A DNA stretch of 44,025 nt from Bryobacterales bacterium (GTDB lineage Bacteria; Acidobacteriota; Terriglobia; Bryobacterales; Bryobacteraceae), in NCBI GenBank assembly GCA_025350625.1, contig JANXXL010000397.1, positions 1 to 44,025 of the forward strand, read 5' to 3'. The notes beneath the pieces are model-generated. The model saw nothing but the letters and a program-made list of their open reading frames with translations. It searched no databases and was not told where the DNA came from. Positions 32,722 to 41,809 of this stretch are shown one piece after another. A program made the position numbers and the translations under genes. Position 1 is the first letter of the stretch. The number at the start of each line of letters is the position of its first letter.

Positions 32722-34150
32722 TTCGGGTTCCCTCCTGGTTGGGATGCGGCAATTCGATGGACAGGATCACTCCGTTTCCCGGCTCGGAATGTATTTCGCA
32801 AGTGCCTCCCAAGTGAGCCACCCGCTCTTCGATCCCGAGCAGACCGAGACCTTTTGATTGCTTTATGTCAAATCCGTGACCATCGTCTTGAATCAAAAGC
32901 GTGATCGTACCCGGTTTTTGCTGAACCCGAATACGCACGGTGGACGCTTGAGAATGACGAGCGCAATTGTGCAAAGCCTCCTGCACTACACGGTATACAC
33001 AAGTCTTGTGCTCGTCAGGCAAATCATCGGACGAAAGATTGGTTGAAACGTTTACATCCATTCCCGTTCGTTTGGACACCTCGCGAGCTTGCCATCGCAG
33101 CGCGGGGAGCAGTCCAAGATCGTCGAGCATTGACGGACGGAGCAGCAGCGCCATATTACGTACGACACGCACCGTGTTTTCGACCAGACTCTTAATCAGC
33201 TCCATTTGGTTCCGAGATTGCTCTTCCGATCGCATTGCAGTCAGGGTGGCCAAATTGCGCAACTCGACAAGCACAGCCGAAAGCGCTTGCCCCACCTCGT
33301 CATGTAGTTCACGGGAAAGGGCGCGACGCTCTGTTTCTTGGGCGCTCACCAGCTTCGCGGACAGGTTCGCGAGCTGCTTTCGTGCGTCCACCACTTCCTG
33401 GAATCGCGCCTGCGAGTGAGACTCTAACTTCAAAATCTTGCGTGTGCTGAAAGCAGCCATTCCCAGCCCAAGCGCAAGGGTTGCAAGGAGCGTGAGGGCC
33501 ATCCGGTTCTGAAACTTGACCAACAGTTCAACCACTCGCTCATTACCGGCATTTAACTGTTGCTCGTTTATCTCGGCGATACGGCCCGCGATCTCAAGCA
33601 TTGCCGTCCGGCGAGGAAATACTTCGTCTCGTAGAAAGGTGTATCCTCGGCGGCGTCTCTCAGCGGCGTCCCAACTGAGGATGGGATCGAGCGTCTTCCA
33701 ATACCGGGACAGCTCAGTTTTTAAGGCAGTATAGTGCTGTTTCTCCTCTGGCTCCACTTGATTGTCATAAGAGAGCAAGGCGGAATCCATCCCGTGGCGA
33801 ACCTCCTGCAAGCTCGCTCGGAAGGTGCCGGCCCGCTCCGGCTCGGGCTCCAGCAGATAGTCCCGTACATAGGTACCAGAAAGATAGAGATCCGATCGAA
33901 TATCGTTGAGCACATGATTGCGGGAGAGAAACTGCCGGCGGATTTGATCATCGTCGCGCCTAATTTGCCGCAATACCCGCAAGGCATCGATGCCGGCTAG
34001 AGCCATAATCACGAGGAGCCCACCGAAACCGAGCGCAAGCGTGAAGCGGCTGCTCAGATGGAGCCGATCGGACATGCGGCCGTATTTGGCGGATTCCATT
34101 GGTTCAAGCTGAAGGACGACAGCTACCCACCAGCCTAACGCCGAGTGCAT
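32678..34150 (-). CDS. NarX/DegS-type sensor histidine kinase
   Basis: The product is 490 residues from ATG 34150; ATG 34099 is a possible alternative. Two membrane helices (about 38-60 and 222-245) flank a helical extracytoplasmic sensor (residues 70-215, SRNHVLNDIRSDLYLSGTYV), which looks like a CHASE3-type four-helix bundle. The kinase part is HisKA_3 with the phospho-His in ERRALSRELHDEVGQALSA and an ATPase domain with IQDDGHGFD and GLGLLGIEERV. The stimulus is unknown. It diverges from the RND operon. Confidence 0.93.
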   Translation of the reverse strand: MHSALGWWVAVVLQLEPMESAKYGRMSDRLHLSSRFTLALGFGGLLVIMALAGIDALRVLRQIRRDDDQIRRQFLSRNHVLNDIRSDLYLSGTYVRDYLLEPEPERAGTFRASLQEVRHGMDSALLSYDNQVEPEEKQHYTALKTELSRYWKTLDPILSWDAAERRRRGYTFLRDEVFPRRTAMLEIAGRIAEINEQQLNAGNERVVELLVKFQNRMALTLLATLALGLGMAAFSTRKILKLESHSQARFQEVVDARKQLANLSAKLVSAQETERRALSRELHDEVGQALSAVLVELRNLATLTAMRSEEQSRNQMELIKSLVENTVRVVRNMALLLRPSMLDDLGLLPALRWQAREVSKRTGMDVNVSTNLSSDDLPDEHKTCVYRVVQEALHNCARHSQASTVRIRVQQKPGTITLLIQDDGHGFDIKQSKGLGLLGIEERVAHLGGTCEIHSEPGNGVILSIELPHPNQEGTRSAYQSQTDSHSVSG

Positions 34151-34212
34151 GTATTCGGAAAGCGAAAACGGCGCCCTACCAGGCGATTTCTTAGCTGACT
34201 ACCAACTTTCTG

Positions 34213-34236
34213 GTATGGGAGATGAGCTATACCATA
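34213..34236. promoter_or_regulatory. Imperfectly spaced inverted repeat between kinase and RND operon
   Basis: TGGTAT and ATACCA form 6-bp arms with a 12-base spacer between the divergent kinase and efflux genes. Response regulators bind such dyads, so this may be an operator. TATCGT (about 34236-34241) lies nine bases before ATG 34250 as a possible -10 for the efflux operon. Confidence 0.35.
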
Positions 34237-34324
34237 TCGTAAATTTGTTATGAACTATGCCTCGGAGAGCCCTTCTGTGGAGTCGCCGCTAACCTTTACC
34301 CTACAGTCATTAAACGTCAGTAAG

Positions 34325-35584
34325 ATGAGCAGATCGTTTGCGCGCAACCTGGTTTTTCGATTGCCCGCGATTCTAATCGTCTGGTTCGCTTCGTTTGTTT
34401 CCCAGTCCTGTTCGCAAAGCTCGCACGCCGAAGCTCCTGAATATAAAGTAGCCCAAGCGCCAACCGTCTCGGTTACCAGAGCCAAGGCAGAGGACATGTC
34501 ACGCGCCATGGTGCTCACCGCAGAATTCAAGCCCTTCCAGGAAATCGACGTAATGGCCAAGGTCGCCGGCTACGTAAAGAAAATCAGCGTCGACGTTGGT
34601 GACCGAGTGAAGCAGGGCGAACTGCTGGCCGTGCTCGAAATCCCTGAGATGGCGGATGATCAGGCTCGGGGGCAATCCATGGTGAGCCGAAGCGAGGCGG
34701 AAGTGGCTCGTGCCCGCGATGAATTGCAGCGTGCGGAGTCCTCGCATAAGATCGCGCATCTTTCCTATACCCGGTTAGCGGAAGTTTCAAAGCAGAAGGC
34801 TGGATTAGTCGCACAGCAGGAGATTGACGATGCGCAGGGAAAGGATCTGGTGGCAGAGGCACAGGTAAACGCAGCGAAATCCAGTCTTTCCGCTGCGGAG
34901 CAGCAGGTGCAGGTCAGCGCCGCGGAGTTGCAGAAGATCAAAACGTTGTTTGACTATACCCGCGTCACTGCTCCCTTCGCCGGGGTAATCACCAAACGCT
35001 ACGCCGACACGGGCTCCATGATTCAGGCCGGCACGTCTTCGAGCACACAAGTGATGCCGCTGGTTAAGTTGTCAGAAAATAGCTTGCTGCGATTGGTCCT
35101 TCCGGTTCCCGAGTCGGCAGTTCCCACCGTGCATGTGGGCCAGAGGGTTGAGGTCCGCGTACCCACATTGGGTCGCACGTTCCCCGGCCGTGTTGCCCGC
35201 TTCTCCGATAAGGTCGCATCGGCAACTCGCACCATGGATACGGAAGTGGATGTACCCAATCCAACTTCGATTCTTATTCCGGGGATGTATGCCGAGGTCG
35301 ATCTGACGCTGGATCATCGCAGTGACGTGCTGGCGGTACCGATTCCCGCGGTAGACCTAGGTAGCGATGAATCTTCGGGCCAGGTCAAGGTCGTTACGCC
35401 GGAGAATCGCATCGAGATTCGGAAAGTTCAACTTGGAATGCAAACCGCAAATAGTATCGAAATCCGCTCGGGTTTGCGTGCTGGGGAGACGGTCGTTACT
35501 GGCAATCGCTCCAGCCTTCACGAAGGCGAGGAAGTCCGTCCCAAACTGTTGACATCCGAGGTCACGCGTGAGGTTGCGCATTAG
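34325..35584 (+). CDS. RND efflux periplasmic adaptor (membrane fusion protein)
   Basis: From ATG 34325 the product is 419 residues with a lipoprotein signal (VWFASFVSQSC, lipobox Cys near residue 29). Adaptor features follow: a lipoyl half (YVKKISVDVGDRVKQGELLAVLEIPEM), a long coiled-coil hairpin (about 95-180), the second lipoyl half (TRVTAPFAGVITKRYADTG) and beta-barrel/membrane-proximal parts. It bridges the inner-membrane pump and TolC. An earlier ATG (34250) has a -10-like TATCGT nine bases upstream but would put 25 residues before the signal peptide. The permease starts six bases after the stop. Confidence 0.93.
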   Translation: MSRSFARNLVFRLPAILIVWFASFVSQSCSQSSHAEAPEYKVAQAPTVSVTRAKAEDMSRAMVLTAEFKPFQEIDVMAKVAGYVKKISVDVGDRVKQGELLAVLEIPEMADDQARGQSMVSRSEAEVARARDELQRAESSHKIAHLSYTRLAEVSKQKAGLVAQQEIDDAQGKDLVAEAQVNAAKSSLSAAEQQVQVSAAELQKIKTLFDYTRVTAPFAGVITKRYADTGSMIQAGTSSSTQVMPLVKLSENSLLRLVLPVPESAVPTVHVGQRVEVRVPTLGRTFPGRVARFSDKVASATRTMDTEVDVPNPTSILIPGMYAEVDLTLDHRSDVLAVPIPAVDLGSDESSGQVKVVTPENRIEIRKVQLGMQTANSIEIRSGLRAGETVVTGNRSSLHEGEEVRPKLLTSEVTREVAH

Positions 35585-35590
35585 GTTTCC

Positions 35591-38500
35591 ATGTCACGTT
35601 TCGCTATCAAAACCCCTTACTTCATCGTCGTTGTCGCGTTGATCGTCGCTGTGGTGGGCGGTACAGCACTGGTGCGAATGCCGGTAGACATGTTCCCGAA
35701 TATCAACATACCAATGGTGGTCGTTGCGACATTTTACAACGGAATGCCGCCGGAACAGATTGAAACAGACATCACCAGCCGCTTTGAACGGCAATTTACG
35801 CTGGCCAGCGGTATTGAACACATAGAGTCCCGATCGCTTCCGGGAGCAAGCGTGATTCGGGTATACTTTCAACCCGGCACGAACGCGGATTCCGCTGTCG
35901 CGACGATTTCAAATCTAGCTATGGCTCAACTACGGAGGCTTCCTCCGGGCACATTGCCTCCTGTGGTCCTAAAGTTCGATGCTTCGAGCCTGCCGGTTTG
36001 CTTGGTAACCGTCGGGGGAGAGGGATTTAACGAGACGCAACTCCGTGATTTGGCGCAGTTCACTGTGCGAAACCAAATGGCGAGCGTCGCCGGAGCGAGC
36101 GTCCCGCAGCCTTTCGGGGGTGGTTATCGGCAAATTATGGTCTACGCGGACCCCTACAGGCTTGAGGCACATCAACTCAGTCTCATGGACGTGGTTCGTA
36201 CGGTTAACCGCTCTAACCTGATTCTGCCTGCGGGAGATGTGCCGATCGGCGCTCTGGACTATAACATCTACACCAATAGCCAGCTCCCGAGCATTGAAGA
36301 GATCGATCAGTTGCCCCTCAAAGTCGTAGGAAGCTCAATCGTTCGTGTTGGCGATGTAGGCTACGCCAAAGACTCCCGCCAAATCCTAACCAGCATTGTG
36401 CGAGTCGACGGAAAGCGCGCGGTTTACACTCCCGTGCTTAAACAGGGCGGCGATACCAATACGATTGCTGTTGTCGATGGCGTACGCGACGTTGTCAGTC
36501 ACCTTGTGGACGTGCCCAAAGAGTTAGTCACGAACGTGCTGTTCGACCAATCGCGCTTCGTAAAAACGGCTATAACTACCCTGTTGCACGAAGGCGCTCT
36601 CGGCCTGTTCCTGACATCCGTGATGATCCTTGTGTTTCTCGGAAGCATGCGGGCTACGGTGGCGGTCTTCTTTTCGATCCCCCTTTCGGCGTTAGCAACG
36701 TTTATGGCGCTCTCGCTGGGCGGGGGGACAATCAACAGCATGGTATTGGGCGGACTGGCGCTCGCGTTATCGCGCCTGATCGATAATTCGGTGGTCGTGC
36801 TTGAAAATATCTACCGGCATCTCGATCTAGGCGAGGAGCCGGGGGTGGCGGCTGAGAACGGAGGCCGGGAGGTCGCCCTCCCGGTTCTCGCCGCAACTCT
36901 TACTACCGCGGTGGTGTTCTTTCCCGTGACCTTTTTGTATGGCGTGAGCCAGTTTTTGTTCTCTGCCCTGGCACTTGCCGTTGTACTGGCGTTGTTCGCT
37001 TCTTATGCAGTTGCCTTGACTGTGGTGCCGCTATTCTGTGCGCGGTTCATCAAGGCTGCTTCGCATCATGGAACACCTTCTTCTGAGGAGCCAGTCGAGG
37101 TTGAACTCAAGAGTACCCACAATCGATGGCGGCTGGGGGAGCGATTCAATATCTGGTTCAATGATTGCTTCGAGTCCTTCTTACGTCTCTACGACCGCCT
37201 TGTAGGAAGCGCGCTGCGTCATGCTTGGCTTACGGTTGCGCTATGCGGGATTTCGTTCGTCGCGAGCCTGACTTTGTTTCCGCTTTTAGGATTGTCATTC
37301 TTCCCGAGAACGGATGCGGGAATGTTCGTGATCAACGTCAAGGCCCCCTCCGGCTCGCGCATTTCGGTTACGGAGAGCGAAGTCGCAAAGGTGGAGCAGT
37401 TGATCCGGGAGATCATCCCTGAAAGTGACCGCGGGGTGATTTTGTCAAACATTGGCGTTACACCGGGATTTTCGTCTATTTATACCAGCAATTCCGCCCA
37501 GCACACTGCATTCATCCAGGTGGGATTGAAGGACGACCACAAGGTGGGTAGTTACGAGTATATGGCTCGTGTGAAGCGGAGGATTGCGGAAGAATTGCCC
37601 GAATTGAATACCTATTTCCAATCAGGCGGCATGGTCGACGCCGTACTCAACCTCGGACTTCCTGCGCCGATCGACGTACAAGTGGCGGGCTCCAATCTCA
37701 CTCGCTCGCATGAGACCGCCTTAAACCTGGCCTCCGAAATACAGCGCATTCCTGGTGTTGCGGATGTCTACATTCCCCAAGACATCGACTATCCGGCCCT
37801 GAAGCTGGACGTAGATCGCACGCGTGCGAGCGAACTTGGGCTAGATCAGCAAGAGGTGGTGGGAAACGTCATCACAGCCCTCAGCAGCAATCAGATGATC
37901 GCACCTAGTTATTGGGTTGACCCCAAGTCGGGCCAAGACTACATGCTTACCGTGCAGTACACGGAAGGCCAAATAAAATCACTTGCGGATCTTCGAGCGA
38001 TTCCATTACGCGCTTCAAATAGCATTCTACCTACGCGTCTTGACACCATCAGTTCGGTGAAACGAGTTCAGGCTCCTACGGAAGTCGATCATTATCAGAT
38101 TAGGCGGGTTACAGACATCTACGTCCGACCATTGGGCGAGGAACTCGGAAGCATCGCGGACCGTATTGACGGAATTATCGCGAAAGCAAAAGTTCCTGAA
38201 GGATTGACCGTAGTGCAACGCGGCATGGTGCAAGGAATGCGAGCTTCCTTCCGCAGCTTTGCCATCGGATTGACGTTGTCTGTGGTCTTGCTCTATCTAA
38301 TTCTGGTCGCCCAGTTTCGCAGCTTTGTCGATCCGCTTCTGATCCTTTTGGCCGTTCCTCCTGGCCTGACTGGCGTGCTGCTCACGCTTTGGCTCACTCA
38401 TACAACGCTCAATGTGATGTCCCTGATGGGAGTTGTAATGCTGACCGGAATCGCAGTTTCCAATAGTATTCTTATCGTGGAATTTACACGGCAACTGCGC

Positions 38501-38749
38501 GACCAAGGGTTGCACGTGCGCGAAGCTGTAGCAACGGCGTGCAAGGTTCGTCTGCGGCCGGTTCTGATGACCTCGCTCGCAACGATTTTCGGGCTTCTCC
38601 CCATGGCTCTCAAGCTGGGCGAGGGAAGTGAGAGCTATGCTCCGCTGGCGCGTGCACTTTTGGGCGGCCTAGCCCTCTCGGTAGCACTCACGGTATTCCT
38701 GGTACCGGCTGCCTATTTGTTGGTTCACGATAGAAAGACGAATCACTAG
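35591..38749 (+). CDS. RND efflux permease with non-canonical proton-relay residues
   Basis: The 1052-residue protein has the AcrB-like layout: 12 helices and two large periplasmic loops, beginning FAIKTPYFIVVVALIVAVVG. Substrates are unknown. In helix 4, where AcrB has two adjacent Asp residues, the sequence is SRLIDNSVVVLENI (Asp then Asn). In helix 10, where AcrB has the relay Lys, it reads GIAVSNSILIVEF (Ser). This DN/S pattern suggests a distinct subfamily with different ion coupling. It is flanked by the adaptor and TolC genes. Confidence 0.93.
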   Translation: MSRFAIKTPYFIVVVALIVAVVGGTALVRMPVDMFPNINIPMVVVATFYNGMPPEQIETDITSRFERQFTLASGIEHIESRSLPGASVIRVYFQPGTNADSAVATISNLAMAQLRRLPPGTLPPVVLKFDASSLPVCLVTVGGEGFNETQLRDLAQFTVRNQMASVAGASVPQPFGGGYRQIMVYADPYRLEAHQLSLMDVVRTVNRSNLILPAGDVPIGALDYNIYTNSQLPSIEEIDQLPLKVVGSSIVRVGDVGYAKDSRQILTSIVRVDGKRAVYTPVLKQGGDTNTIAVVDGVRDVVSHLVDVPKELVTNVLFDQSRFVKTAITTLLHEGALGLFLTSVMILVFLGSMRATVAVFFSIPLSALATFMALSLGGGTINSMVLGGLALALSRLIDNSVVVLENIYRHLDLGEEPGVAAENGGREVALPVLAATLTTAVVFFPVTFLYGVSQFLFSALALAVVLALFASYAVALTVVPLFCARFIKAASHHGTPSSEEPVEVELKSTHNRWRLGERFNIWFNDCFESFLRLYDRLVGSALRHAWLTVALCGISFVASLTLFPLLGLSFFPRTDAGMFVINVKAPSGSRISVTESEVAKVEQLIREIIPESDRGVILSNIGVTPGFSSIYTSNSAQHTAFIQVGLKDDHKVGSYEYMARVKRRIAEELPELNTYFQSGGMVDAVLNLGLPAPIDVQVAGSNLTRSHETALNLASEIQRIPGVADVYIPQDIDYPALKLDVDRTRASELGLDQQEVVGNVITALSSNQMIAPSYWVDPKSGQDYMLTVQYTEGQIKSLADLRAIPLRASNSILPTRLDTISSVKRVQAPTEVDHYQIRRVTDIYVRPLGEELGSIADRIDGIIAKAKVPEGLTVVQRGMVQGMRASFRSFAIGLTLSVVLLYLILVAQFRSFVDPLLILLAVPPGLTGVLLTLWLTHTTLNVMSLMGVVMLTGIAVSNSILIVEFTRQLRDQGLHVREAVATACKVRLRPVLMTSLATIFGLLPMALKLGEGSESYAPLARALLGGLALSVALTVFLVPAAYLLVHDRKTNH

Positions 38750-38751
38750 CC

Positions 38752-40041
38752 ATGCAGATTGCCTACGCTGCAATTCTGCTTGCAGCTCCTCTCTGGGCGC
38801 AACACCTCGGGGCGCAAGAGCTGCCGAGGAAGCTGACACTCGCAGAAGCTGAGCGCCTTGCTGTCCAAAACAATCCCCAGCTTTCAGCAGCAAAGTTCAA
38901 TGCCGCGGCCGCGTACCAGGTCCCCCTCGAATATAGAGCCGGGCTAATGCCCACTGTTGCGGGCGCTCTCACTGTGGTGGGAGCCGACTCGGGCAGCCGC
39001 CTCGCGGCGGGCGGCCTAAACAATCCTGTGGTCTATAATCGCATAGCTTCGGGCCTGTTGGTCAACCAGCTCGTCACAGATTTCGGAAGGACCGGCAACT
39101 TGATTGCGTCCTCAAAATTGCGGGCGCAAGCGCAGGATCAATTCACCGAGACTACGCGCGCGGACATCCTGGTGACCACCGCGCGCGCCTATTTCACCGT
39201 ACTGCGGGCGCAGTCCGTCTTGAATGTTGCGCAGGAAACGGTGTCTGCGCGCCAGGTGGTTTCTGACCAGGTAACTGCACTTGCCAACAGCAATCTGAAG
39301 TCTGGCCTCGACGTTAGCTTCGCCAATGTCAATCTGGCGGACGCGCGTCTACTCCTTTCTCAAGCGCAGAATGATGTGAAATCCGCCGAGGCTCAACTCT
39401 CTGCTGCCATGGGGCTGCCCGCCGAAACTAGGTTCGCGCTTACCGAGGAGGCGATGCCGGGCCCGTTGCCGGATCACATCGATACTTATCTGCGACAGGC
39501 AATCGAGGATCGGCCGGAGCTCAAAAACCTCCGGCTCGAACAGAACGCAGCCGAGCGCCTTATTAAAGCAGAACACGAGTTGCATTTTCCGACCATCGGC
39601 GTCCTCGGAACTGCGGGATTCGTACCAACAGGGGAAGCTCCCGTTCCAGGGCGTTATGGCGCGATCGGCGTGAACGTAAATATTCCCGTATTTAACGGCG
39701 GATTGTTTCGTGCCCGCGAAAGAGAGGCAGAACTGAGAGCGAAGGCCGCTACCGAGCGCGTCAATGATTTAGCAATTCGAGTTCTGCGAGATGTGCGCAT
39801 CGCATACCTGAACGCCCTTACCGCATTCGATCGCCTTGACCTAACGAATCAATTGTTGAAGCAAGCCCAACTTGCCATGGATCTGGCACGGGGCCGATAT
39901 GATTTGGGCCTGAGCTCAATTGTGGAACTCAGCCAGGCGCAACTGAATCTTACGTCAGCGCAAATCGCAACTGCCACTGCACGGTATGATTATCAGGCGC
40001 AACGGACTGTCCTCGACTATCAGGTCGGAGCCCTTCACTAG
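38752..40041 (+). CDS. TolC-family outer-membrane efflux protein
   Basis: The 429-residue protein has a signal peptide (MQIAYAAILLAAPLWAQ) and two OEP repeats of long helices. Typical segments are LTLAEAERLAVQNNPQLSAA, the VLRAQSVLNVAQETVSARQV helix, and SIVELSQAQLNLTSAQIATA near the end. It forms the outer-membrane exit duct for the pump. It starts two bases after the permease stop. Confidence 0.93.
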   Translation: MQIAYAAILLAAPLWAQHLGAQELPRKLTLAEAERLAVQNNPQLSAAKFNAAAAYQVPLEYRAGLMPTVAGALTVVGADSGSRLAAGGLNNPVVYNRIASGLLVNQLVTDFGRTGNLIASSKLRAQAQDQFTETTRADILVTTARAYFTVLRAQSVLNVAQETVSARQVVSDQVTALANSNLKSGLDVSFANVNLADARLLLSQAQNDVKSAEAQLSAAMGLPAETRFALTEEAMPGPLPDHIDTYLRQAIEDRPELKNLRLEQNAAERLIKAEHELHFPTIGVLGTAGFVPTGEAPVPGRYGAIGVNVNIPVFNGGLFRAREREAELRAKAATERVNDLAIRVLRDVRIAYLNALTAFDRLDLTNQLLKQAQLAMDLARGRYDLGLSSIVELSQAQLNLTSAQIATATARYDYQAQRTVLDYQVGALH

Positions 40042-40403
40042 GTGAGAGAAATGCGCAATAAGACGCTTATTATTGCGTTGATCTCCTTGAAGTCACAATG
40101 GATGAACAGCTTGATGACGGCACCACCTATCGGAGGCCGCTTGACTTGGTCTACACAGCCAGGGTACGGCTCATATAGTGGCATGCCGGTGACGTCCGCA
40201 AGGGACTGATCATCGGCGACATTAGTACGCGATGCGCTATGCGGCGCCGTCCGGCGACAGAGGAGCAGGCGGCCACGCAGGAAACCGGCTACTGATCCAA
40301 GCACTCAACAATATTGCTATGATCGCATGCGGGAGTTAAGTCGTCAGGCCACGTTGACGAAGAAGTATAAGCTGGGTTCTGGTTAGCGGTAAATGGAGCA
40401 AAC
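40042..40403. other. 362-bp gap after the efflux operon
   Basis: No gene is called. A perfect inverted repeat, CGCAATAA and TTATTGCG with an eight-base loop, lies at 40054-40077 and may end the efflux operon, although no T-run follows. The minus strand has an 88-residue open frame (40038-40304) containing TGMPLYEPYPGCVDQVKRPP, which I could not assign; it may be a gene remnant. A GGAG precedes the next ATG. Confidence 0.45.
40054..40077. terminator. Inverted repeat after TolC gene
   Basis: Perfect 8-bp arms CGCAATAA and TTATTGCG surround GACGCTTA, 12 bases after the TolC stop. The stem is AT-rich and lacks a T-run, so a rho-independent terminator is only possible. Confidence 0.35.
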
Positions 40404-41726
40404 ATGATGACGATTACTCGGCGCGATTGCGCGAAAGGTCTACTTGGTCTCACTGCCCTGTCGCAGGCTTCCGGTCAAAAGGAGGCGGCGCCGGAAGGTG
40501 CTATTCCGCCACAAGGAATCGGACACGGTTTGCGTCATGTGTCCTACAGCGATCTTGGCGGACGTCCGGACAGTGTTCAGGTCATGCTTAACCGCCGCCA
40601 TCTCTATGTCGGCCACATGTTCAGCAACGGAGTGACGATTCTCGATGCGACGGATCCGCGCAAACTGAAGCCAGTCGGCTTCTTCACTGGCGGAGACTCT
40701 ACACGGACACATCACCTCCAGGTTTCAGACGACCTTCTTCTGCTGGCGAATGGGGCGAACATCGTCGCCATGCAGTCCTATGACGACATCCGCGGTTATT
40801 TCGAGAACGCACTGGCCGACAGCATTACCAACCGGAAAAAGTTTCGATCGGGCCTGAGTATTCATGATATTTCCCGCCCCGGCGAGATGCGAGAGATCGC
40901 CTTTTTGGAGACGCCCGGCCTGGGCATCAATCGCCTGTGGTGGGCCGGAGGACGCTACGCTACGATCGCTGCGCATTTGGATGGTTTCACAGACCACTTT
41001 CTCTGCATGGTCGACCTGCATAACATTACCAAGCCGGAAATTGTCGGGCGCTGGTGGATGCCCGGGATGAATCGCGCCGCGGGTGAGCCGCCGACGCTCG
41101 CCCCCGGACGCCGAGTGGCGCTGCATCACATGATCACCGCGGGCAATCGTGGCTATGGCGCCTGGCGCGACGGCGGCTTCACGGTCCACGATCTCAGCGA
41201 CCCGGCCAGGCCGAAACTGATTTCACACATCAACTGGTGTCCGCCGTTTCCAGGCGGCACCCACACACCGCTTCCCTTGCCGGGCCGAAAGCTGGCAGTG
41301 GTGGCCGACGAAGCCAATGCCGAAAAATGTGCGAAGGGCGTGTTTTGTACTTTCGTCGTCGATTTGCGAGCCGAAGAAAACCCGGTGCCGGTTTCCACTC
41401 TGCCTACTCCGAAGGAGAGAGACTTCTGCGGGTTCGGAACCGTCGGCCCACACAATTTGCACGAAAACCGGCCGGGTACGTTTCAAAGCGAGGAGACGAT
41501 TTTCTCGACCTACAACGTTGCCGGCGTGCGTGTCTTCGATATCAGAGACGCATTCGCGCCCAAGGAACTAGCCTTCTGGGTGCCTCCGCCACCCAAGAAG
41601 TTGATCGATCCACGCCCGAACGTTGCGCTTGCGGCGAAGGCTGCCGATATCCTGGTCACGACCGATGGATTGGTCTACGTCACCGATTGGAATGCCGGTT
41701 TGAACGTACTGCAATACGAAGGGTGA
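40404..41726 (+). CDS. Tat-exported LVIVD-type beta-propeller protein
   Basis: The 440-residue protein starts with a twin-arginine signal (TITRRDCAKGLLGLTALSQA). The body is made of propeller blades with LVIVD-like strands: GVTILDATDPRKLKPVGFF, FTVHDLSDPARPKLISHI, GVRVFDIRDAFAPKELAFWV and YVTDWNAGLNVL. The His-rich THHLQVSDD and PHNLHENRP stretches resemble the metal-binding region of selenium-binding/methanethiol-oxidase-like propellers, but that likeness is weak. Function unknown. GGAG lies five bases before the ATG. Confidence 0.75.
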   Translation: MMTITRRDCAKGLLGLTALSQASGQKEAAPEGAIPPQGIGHGLRHVSYSDLGGRPDSVQVMLNRRHLYVGHMFSNGVTILDATDPRKLKPVGFFTGGDSTRTHHLQVSDDLLLLANGANIVAMQSYDDIRGYFENALADSITNRKKFRSGLSIHDISRPGEMREIAFLETPGLGINRLWWAGGRYATIAAHLDGFTDHFLCMVDLHNITKPEIVGRWWMPGMNRAAGEPPTLAPGRRVALHHMITAGNRGYGAWRDGGFTVHDLSDPARPKLISHINWCPPFPGGTHTPLPLPGRKLAVVADEANAEKCAKGVFCTFVVDLRAEENPVPVSTLPTPKERDFCGFGTVGPHNLHENRPGTFQSEETIFSTYNVAGVRVFDIRDAFAPKELAFWVPPPPKKLIDPRPNVALAAKAADILVTTDGLVYVTDWNAGLNVLQYEG

Positions 41727-41809
41727 CATGTGTGTGCCGCATCCAGACTTCGTCCGAGCATTTGCGCTCGGGTCATTGGTTCTAGGTCGACCGTAAAGGA
41801 GAAAACTTC

